Shown here: one piece after another, positions 56,848-64,000 of the stretch | Layout of the letters: each line of letters begins with the position of its first letter | How positions within the stretch are numbered: position 1 is the first letter of the stretch | Assembly (NCBI GenBank): GCA_964019155.1 | Contig: OZ025239.1 | Span: 113,398,520 to 113,462,519, forward strand | Length of the DNA: 64,000 nucleotides | Direction: 5' to 3' | Origin: Osedax fenrisi | Lineage: Eukaryota > Annelida > Polychaeta > Sabellida > Siboglinidae | The notes under the pieces: generated by a model | The model's input: the letters and a program-made list of their open reading frames with translations, nothing else | Database searches by the model: none | Told to the model about the DNA's origin: nothing | Translations under genes and position numbers: made by a program

Positions 56848-57380
56848 GGCGTGCATATTAGTGAATACAACTATAGTATTAATAATATACAGCCGGTGTG
56901 TGTATAGTATACACACAAGGACATCGGTAGGACATCGGTAGAGGTGAAACATACATAGATATTGGCATGTTAGTACGCAATCATCACGTGACATAAACAT
57001 AAGTCACATGGGTATATTATACTGTCACGTGATGTAAACAACGATTCTCTAGAACTATTGTAAGTTGATTATAAGTTAGGATAAGTTAATGTTTACTTAT
57101 AACAAATGAGGGGCTTTACTTACAATTATTCACAACCACAATTATATATATATACACAATGATAATTATAATCATATATGATATTGATTTTATCACCGAA
57201 ATCCGTATTTAAAACACGCTCAAACGTGAATTAAGAATATAAATAAATAAAATAAGTATAGTTTTAATTATAATAATAAAACACACACATATACACATAT
57301 AATGATATACGAACACCCTACCGCAAACAAAGATATGCGTAATGGTTATAACCCACGGTCAACGAGGGAAACATACTGAC

Positions 57381-57552
57381 CATCGCTTAATTCGGGCAAC
57401 GGCTCCAGCCGGGGTAGATATATGGGGGTAGGATAGGTGTGAAACGGGTGTGGTAATCTAAGGGTGTCAATCCACGCGGACGTTAACGTGGGGGTAAGCG
57501 TTACACTGGACGTAGTAGCGGTGGCTGGCTGGCTGGCTAGCGGTGCTGTAGT
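57381..57552 (-). CDS. Candidate internal coding exon, Thr/Pro-rich
   Basis: A minus-strand open frame in a GC-richer island reads as a Thr/Ser/Ala-rich stretch followed by PHPFHTYPTPIYLPRLEPLP and ELSDG. A GTCAGT donor follows GATG (phase 1), and an AAG acceptor is available upstream in phase 0; a CAG six bases further in would give phase 1 instead. The phase-1 end matches the phase-1 start of the exon at 51672-51763. Without splicing the frame would stop shortly after at 57346. No family is recognised. Alternative: a chance open frame in a GC-rich intron segment. Confidence 0.35.
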
Positions 57553-57760
57553 CTTAGTAGTGGTGAACGCGGCAGTAATGTAGACCGCACAGGTCACGTG
57601 ATGACACAGGCGTTATCACGTGGTGTGTGTGCGTGCGTGACCAATCGTGATGGTGCGCACATAACGCTACGCAATCATAAAGGTCTATCCTATAGGATAT
57701 ATACGATATTTATATATATATATATATATATATATAGTTGTTTTTTTTAGAAATAAAAAT

Positions 57761-57834
57761 ATACTATGTGTCTGCATGTATGATCTAAATATATATATAT
57801 ATATACTACTATCATACATGCAGATACATAGTAT
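57761..57834. repeat. 24-bp stem hairpin
   Basis: ATACTATGTGTCTGCATGTA plus TGAT pairs with its inverted copy at 57811-57834; the only mismatch becomes a G-U pair in a plus-strand RNA. The loop is TA-rich, about 26 bases. Confidence 0.75.
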
Positions 57835-58594
57835 AAAAGCAACGTTTACTACATAATTGCGAAGAGAGAGGTACGTTGCAATAACGCCATGCTGTTATGA
57901 TGGCGCCATGCATGCTGACATCCGAACCACGACCACGACGACATTCGTAGTTCTAGAATGTGTTAGAATGTGTTCGAGTGAGGTTTGTAACGCGAGTTAG
58001 TTGCGTTCAAACAAGTACACGTGTGCGTTGTTTTTAATCGTGGTTTATAAGAGTTATTCGTTGGTGATATCCGAGGGGAATGTAGTGCAATACGTTAGTC
58101 GATGGGTTGTGTGTTTTAGAATACTGCTATTTTAGGAGACCCGAAGTTGTTTCTGATTTTGAATGTAATGAATTCTATGATGTTAGATTAGTGCAGGAAG
58201 TAGGGTGAAGCAGGAGGGTTATATCTGACTAATAGCTTTCTACGCATGCGCAATGCTTATCGTTACGTCATACGTTAGGTAATCAATGTATCAGATTATT
58301 GTTACAGCATTATTTGTATTAATTTAAATACATATTTTCTATAAAAAGTTATAATTATCACTATATTAAATGTTTTATAATAAATCGTATGATATTAAAA
58401 TTAAAAATGGGAATATACGAAATTAATATTTCAAAATGTATTTATTGTTATGGGAATATAGGTCATATATAACCAACACCCAAACAACAACGAACAAGGC
58501 AAACAATGAAGCTGTCAGTAAAGCTGTTTGTGTTGTAGCAGATACATGTTTATATGTATACACGTATATACACGTGTACTTAGTAGAAATAGTG

Positions 58595-58651
<57 letters not shown>

Positions 58652-59284
58652 TGTTTGTGCATTAACATACGTATCAGAACGTGTTCACACACACATCTCA
58701 CACAGTAGGCTGGTGTTAATGATACATGTATATAATCAGAGGCGCACCCGCACCCGCACCCGTGTACGGTATCAGCATGACGTCATCATCAGCAGCGGTA
58801 GGACATAACATACTTTGCGAGGTAATATATTACTAGCGTTTGATGTGTGCCTATATTTCATGTGTATATATAGGATATATCAACATGTATATACACATGT
58901 ATATACACATGCACATACACATGTATATCAACATGTATATACACATGTACACATAACACAATGTGTGTGTACGCAAGCTATAGATGGCTGCTGGTACACA
59001 CACACACATACACGTACACATTGAACACGTGACTATATAGCACACACACACATATAGAGGTACCTACAGAGCATACAGACAACACTGGGCAATACTCTAT
59101 AACTATATGTGTGTGTGTGTGTGTGTGTTTGTATGTTAGTGTATGCATGCACTACATTGTAGCGCTTCACTATAGGTATATGTATGTAGGTGTGTGTGTG
59201 ATCTGGTGTGTGTATATGTAATGATGATCGAACATCTATAAATAGATCACGTGATTTCGTAAGACCATATATGGTCTGGCCAAC

Positions 59285-59592
59285 TATAGTTCTGGGGAGG
59301 GGTTGGGGGGGATGTACGAGTTCTGGGGAGGGGTTGGGGGATGTACGAGTTCTGGGGAGGGGTTGGGGGATGTACGAGTTCTGGCGAGGGGTTGGGGGGA
59401 TGTACGAGTTCTGGGGAGGGGTTGGGGGGATGTACGAGTTCTGGGGAGGGGTTGGGGGGATGTACGAGTTCTGGGGAGGGGTTGGGGGGATGTACGAGTT
59501 CTGGGGAGGGGTTGGAGGGATGTACGAGTTCTGGGGAGGGGTTGGGGGGGGGGATGTACGAGTTCTGGGGAGGGGTTGGGGGGATGTACGAG
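59285..59592 (+). repeat. 30-bp G-rich minisatellite
   Basis: Ten units of CTGGGGAGGGGTTGGGGG followed by ATGTACGAGTT, 28-34 bp each through changes in one G run, with one CTGGCGAGG variant. Four G runs per unit allow G-quadruplexes on the plus strand. Open frames in all directions follow from the 30-bp period. Confidence 0.9.
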
Positions 59593-59785
59593 TTATTGGT
59601 CACAACGATGTCGTGTCGTATTACCACCGCCGCTGACGTCACAATACGCCTACAGTTAGTGGCGGCGATGTCACGTGCTATGACCACGTAGACCACGTGA
59701 TGTGATCACGTGTGTAACACGATAACTGACAGCGCACGACGTGAGGACAACGCTAAGCTGATGCGTCACGGGGCAGTGGTGGTAA

Positions 59786-59852
59786 TCACGTACGCATAGC
59801 TACACGCATAGCTACACGCATAGCTACACGCATAGCTATACGCATAGCTACA
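59786..59852. repeat. 12-bp minisatellite TAGCTACACGCA
   Basis: Five or six near-perfect 12-bp copies; AGCT and GCTAxxxGC blocks make it partly palindromic. Confidence 0.8.
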
Positions 59853-60540
59853 CGTTATAACTATTCGTATTGTCGTGGTCGAGTGATATGATGAAACAAG
59901 CGGATGCGACAACGCGTGAAGCTGATAATAGATATAAGGGTAAAGAAGTTTTTAAAGAAGTTATGGATGGATAAGAGAGAGGGTAAGGGGTGGGGGTGGA
60001 TGTTATCTCGTATTAGACCGCGATACGAGTGTCCACCCTCCCCCTCATCACCACATCAGTGACCGCGCTTGGGGGTGTGTTATCGACGAGCGGTGCCCCT
60101 ACTTCTTATCACGTGTTATATTAGCAGCGCGTGGTCGGGCTTAACCGGTACATCACGTGCGTAATGCTCGTACCACGTGCCACTACACCTATATGTCACG
60201 TGTCTATACCACGTGCGCGTGTGCTGCGTACTACGTCGAGATGCGCACATCGTGCAGGACTTACTGACGACGACGACATTCAGAAAACGTGTTGTAAACG
60301 TGTAGCGTAATTCTATACGTGTGTGTATGTGTTGCGGCTCGTGTGTATAATGACTAAGTGGATACGCCTACTATACTAAGTGGACACGCCCCCTACTACT
60401 GCTAGCAGCAACAGAACTATTATTACGACGATGACGTAACAGAAACCGTTACGTAATACACTAGCGGATAGGTGACGTCATAGCACGGCGTCAAGTGTGC
60501 GTGTGTATGTGTCTAGAGCGCGGCGATATGGTGAATATAG

Positions 60541-60712
60541 AAGGGGAGGAGGGGGAGGAGAAGGGGGAGGAGTAGGGTGGAGGGGTGGGAGGAGGAGGGG
60601 GAGGGGGAGGAGGAGGTGGTGGAGGAGGTGGATGAGGTGGTGGATGAGGTGGTGGAGGAGGAGGAGGAGGAGGAGGAGGTGGTGGAGGAGGAGGAGGAGG
60701 TGGTGAAGATGA
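60541..60712 (+). repeat. Purine-rich GGA/GGT tract
   Basis: 170 bases of almost pure G/A/T without C, mainly GGAGGA, GGGGGA and GGTGGT. The minus strand reads as poly-Pro but is a simple repeat. Confidence 0.85.
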
Positions 60713-60878
60713 TGATAGTGTTGATATGACTTTACTTGTATTGTCACAGCTGGTATCACACACCGGAGTGATTACGTGAGTTACACTATTCGCACGAGTG
60801 AGCGGGTGGGTGTGTGCGGGTGTGTGTGTGCGGGTGCGGGAGATCATCGGTAACACACGTGTGAGTGCTTGAGAACGC

Positions 60879-61480
60879 GTACACTGTACAATGTACACTG
60901 TACACTGTACACTGTACAATGTACACTGTACAATGTACACTGTACAATGTACACTGTACACTGTACAGTGTACAATGTACACTGTACAATGTACAATGTA
61001 CACTGTACAATGTACACTGTACAATGTACACTGTACACTGTACAGTGTACAATGTACACTGTACAATGTACAATGTACACTGTACAATGTACAATGTACA
61101 CTGTACACTGTACACTGTACAATGTACACTGTACAATGTACACTGTACAATGTACACTGTACAATGTACACTGTACAATGTACAATGTACCATGTACAAT
61201 GTACACTGTACACTGTACAATGTACACTGTACAATGTACACTGTACAATGTACAATGTACCATGTACACTGTACAATGTACACTGTACAATGTACACTGT
61301 ACAATGTACACTGTACAATGTACACTGTACAATGTACACTGTACAATGTACACTGTACAATGTACACTGTACAATGTACACTGTACAATGTACACTGTAC
61401 AATGTACACTGTACAATGTACAATGTACAATGTACAATGTACACTGTACAATGTACAATGTACAATGTACAGTGTACAAT
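60879..61480. repeat. TGTACA heptamer array, large
   Basis: About 86 units of TGTACAN, with N mostly alternating A and C, some repeated letters, a few G, and two CATGTACA-type variants. Because 7 is not a multiple of 3, all frames read similar Tyr/Cys/Val-rich peptides; none is a gene. Confidence 0.9.
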
Positions 61481-61661
61481 GCATACACACATGGCTGTGT
61501 ACACATACTCGGGCGATTGTACTACTTGCTCGGTTTCCTTTAGAACGACATAATCTATAGATTATCATCTGGTCCGCATTGCAGGCCTACTACTACCAGC
61601 ACTACTACCACCAGCACTACTATCAGCACTGGTGGTGTTGAAATAGATCAAAGCTATAGAT

Positions 61662-61773
<112 letters not shown>

Positions 61774-62271
61774 ATACACCTAGTTATAGCTACCCGCACC
61801 ACTACAAACACTGCTAATATTCACATTATTCAAGATATATACGGTTGTATAGCTATCCGCACTATTACCATTAAAGTATATCAAAGCTATATTTATCTAT
61901 ACACATATATACATATTCATATGTATAGCTGATACTACAACTACCAGAACCACTATTGAAGTAGATCAAATAAACACACACACACCCAGACCCAGAGCTC
62001 CCCCCCACCTCTACACAACTGGCTCTCCGCCCTATTGTTAGCGGCACCACCGGCCCCACTAGCCCCACAATGGCGACCGGTCGTACCTATTGTGAACGCT
62101 ATTACGTAATAAATACACATTCAGGGCGACAGTGCTGCGCCTGGTGGTGGTGCTCGTGGGGGTGGGGGTGGTGCTCGTGGTGGGGGTGGTGGTGTTGTAC
62201 TAGAGGTAGGTTAGTCAATTAGTTATGTATAGAATGTAGTATTCGTCGTGCACGCAGTGTGAGAGTCGTAC

Positions 62272-62358
62272 AGTATATATATATATATATATATACGATA
62301 TGCTATATATATATACGATATGCTATATATACGATATGCTATATATATATATACGATA
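62272..62358. repeat. TA run broken by CGATATGC units
   Basis: Four units of TATATATACGATATGCTATA with varying TA length. Confidence 0.85.
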
Positions 62359-62561
62359 TTATGTAAGTATATATAACTTATCGATACATACACAATCACG
62401 TTATGTAATAATTGTACGAATAATATCTACAGATAAGCAATACCGAATAACAAGAAGTCGCTGCTATATATAGCGCACGACGTATTACCGGTGATAAGTG
62501 TGATTACAGGTCAATAGTATCGGTACAGGTATGCCAGGTCATCGCGTATGCAAAAATAGCC

Positions 62562-62635
62562 TCCGCGACGGCTAAGTTGGTAAGGCGTCGGACACGCAAG
62601 CAGTAGGACGCGGGTTCGAGCCTAGTCCGCACCGA
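62562..62635 (+). tRNA. Degenerate tRNA-like locus with A and B boxes
   Basis: An A-box-like GGCTAAGTTGG is followed about 30 bases later by a B box GGTTCGAGCCT, with the tRNA-type text TAAGGCGTCGGAC between them. The D- and T-arm regions are tRNA-like, but the acceptor strands do not pair and the anticodon stem is poor. It is more likely a pseudo-tRNA or the head of a tRNA-derived SINE than a working tRNA. It shares wording (TAAGG..TCGGA, GGGTTCGAGCC, GC-ACC end) with the locus at 21407-21488. Confidence 0.4.
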
Positions 62636-62773
62636 TAAAATAGGTCTTACAATACAATATTATTTAGAAGTGATCGTATATAATTATGTATAAAATAATG
62701 ATCGTCTCTCGTTAAAACCACGGATGCATTAACATGAGAGCGGCTTCGAAGGGACATTAGAGCCATTTAGTTA

Positions 62774-62810
<37 letters not shown>

Positions 62811-63012
62811 GTATACGTAAAAACGTCATCTAAATTCCTAGATGGGATGACATAACTCCACCGAAATAAAATAATAAACAATAAACAACTTATGCTATAT
62901 ATACCTATGGGTACTGTACGTACAGCTTATTGTATACGCCTTATACTATATACTTGTCTAACAGGCGAGCTTTGGTTATACCCCGCTCCTGCTACATCAC
63001 TACACCGCTAAC

Positions 63013-63111
63013 CTGGTCTATCTCACCCTCCATCTCCTCGGATAATAACCGAAGAGGTCTTAGGTTCTGTTTCCTTCGTCGCATTAACACGTCGCCCATG
63101 CTACGTTCCAT
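63013..63111 (-). CDS. Candidate first coding exon, 33 aa, basic (RRRKQ motif)
   Basis: Read on the minus strand, an ATG in a strong Kozak-type context (ACCGCCATGG) opens a 33-codon frame, MERSMGDVLM-RRRKQNLRPL-RLLSEEMEGEIDQ, which ends at CAG followed by GTTAGC, a usable splice donor in phase 0. The peptide is basic in the middle and acidic at the end, and the DNA is GC-richer than its surroundings. Its RRKQ-x(2)-RP segment recalls the N-terminal RRKQ..P motif that recruits NuRD in SALL, FOG and BCL11 proteins, but the spacing is one residue longer, so this is only a hint. It is the most 5' of several minus-strand exon candidates and could also be an alternative first exon of the MAST-like gene. 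No transcript evidence is available from sequence alone. Confidence 0.4.
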
Positions 63112-63190
63112 GGCGGTATAGGTGAGGGGATGGCGGTATAGGCGAGGGGTTGGCGGTACTAGCGAGGGGTTGGCGGTACTAGCGAGGCGA
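63111..63190. repeat. 20-bp tandem repeat, four copies, touching the start codon
   Basis: Four head-to-tail 20-bp units (TGGCGGTA..AG.GAGGGG type) begin exactly at 63111. On the minus strand they form the presumed 5' leader, and each copy presents an ACCGCCA block. The copy next to the coding exon has become ACCGCCATGG, so the start codon lies at the end of the array. Confidence 0.8.
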
Positions 63191-63958
63191 GGGTGACTAT
63201 ACTGCTAGTCGCTACGTTACTAAATCTTCTATAAAGGTTATGTACAGTGGGACGAGCTAGTACTGGTACCGGAACGAAACATAGCTAGCACGTAACTCCA
63301 AACGGTGATGTCGATGTCGATGTTGATGGCAGTGATGATGATGCTAGTGGTGGTGGTAGTGGTGGTGGTGGTGGTTCATAGAGGTGTACAGACTAAACCG
63401 TAATACAGAGATTAGCAGACACCGAATCCGGAGGCACGATGTGATAGAGAGAAAGGGGCGTAATAGAGATAGGAGGGGCGTGGCGGAGGGCTATAATCCG
63501 CGCGCGAGCACGAGCACACGCCTCGGCGAGTTCACCGGATGAGGTTGTTTTTTATGGTTTAGGTTCTCGGCTGCGGTGGGTGGGTTCACTAGAGTGGCGA
63601 CGCACGCCGCACACTTATCTAGCCCCGATATCATACACGCTCACTCTATTAAAATGTACGACATTCAGCGGTCGCACGCCGCCCCCTATTACGTAACACG
63701 ACTGCTAAACTACAGGTGTTGTGTGTGTGTGCGCGCGCGCGCGCAAGTGATATAATCACGGGTGTATCACGTGCCGAGCTGTTACACAATAACACGAGAA
63801 TTCGTGCGATAATTAATATAATCTATAGTTAACTTATTCGATCGTGGATACTCATTTCAAATGTCGATGCTATACATATTATACATAAGTAAATAGTGAC
63901 ATTTATTAACATGGATCCAGTTGAAACGAGCATGGCTCGAGATGCATATATACATATT

Positions 63959-63994
<36 letters not shown>

Positions 63995-64000
63995 CATAAT
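63191..64000. other. GC-rich upstream flank, then AT-rich end
   Basis: From 63.2 to 63.78 kb CpG-containing DNA with GGGGCGTGGC and CACGTG words lies upstream (minus strand) of the 63-kb ATG and could hold a promoter. The last 250 bp are AT-rich with a terminal TA run. Confidence 0.35.

Larger units (their letters stand above)
53500..57340. other. GC-mixed non-coding DNA with many short palindromes
   Basis: Frequent ACACAC runs, CACGTG, TGACGTCATC and TTACGTAA words, minisatellites and one MITE; no exon supported. Confidence 0.45.

Noticed and set aside
59208..59696. Plus-strand MYEFWGGVGG and minus-strand ELVHPPNPSP repeat proteins
   Set aside because: 30-bp minisatellite read in frame; no start context, splice sites or family match.
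60491..61568. Frames of 220-337 codons on both strands rich in HCTVYIVQ-type words
   Set aside because: Translation of the TGTACAN array, with a poly-Pro end from the GGA tract; all frames read alike.

Overview
The window looks like a stretch of an invertebrate (metazoan) nuclear genome. It is strongly AT-rich and packed with microsatellites and minisatellites, mainly (TA)n, (GT)n, AAT, ACT and GGA types. It has no operons, no dense coding, and no recognisable reverse transcriptase, transposase or viral gene. Most long open frames are translations of tandem repeats. I cannot name the species; a low-GC marine-type invertebrate is an inference only.

The best protein-coding signal is a set of short GC-richer islands on the minus strand that read as exons of one very long gene, or of a few overlapping transcripts. 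Two of them (51672-51763, then 18424-18509) have good splice sites. Their peptides resemble, in the right order, two conserved N-terminal motifs of the microtubule-associated serine/threonine (MAST) kinases: the NLVRMR..LGQSAPSL motif and the RKSL..SPTLPR motif. The DUF1908, kinase and PDZ exons would lie beyond the left edge of the window. Other minus-strand islands at 63013-63111, 57381-57552, 53000-53387, 39894-40454 and 8215-8455 have the look of Ser/Pro-rich or basic coding exons with usable splice donors. At least two begin with an ATG in a promoter-like setting and end in phase 0, as alternative first exons would. Their membership in the MAST gene is inferred from orientation and phase, not proven.

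Layout from left to right: 1-8.5 kb holds microsatellites, palindromes, an E-box (CACGTG) tandem array, a TGTACA-heptamer array and a coding-like exon. 8.5-25 kb is very AT-rich intron-like DNA with several non-autonomous DNA transposons, including one nested inside another. 25-40 kb holds GC-richer patches, a 28-bp minisatellite present in both orientations, a second copy of a 700-bp repeat, a 481-bp MITE, a Tc1/mariner-like foldback, a long cruciform and a 900-bp (ACCACT)n-(ACT)n tract. 40-51 kb is AT-rich intron. 51-64 kb has higher GC, many CACGTG, TGACGTCA-like and TTACGTAA-like palindromes, G-rich minisatellites, a 600-bp heptamer array, a tRNA-like locus and the most 5' candidate exon.

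No clearly novel biological system is demonstrated. The observations most worth checking are the split MAST gene with its possible alternative first exons, the binary heptamer arrays, the nested and TTAA-flanked MITEs, and the ACT tract that runs straight into a splice-acceptor-like AG followed 11 bases later by a GTAAGT.
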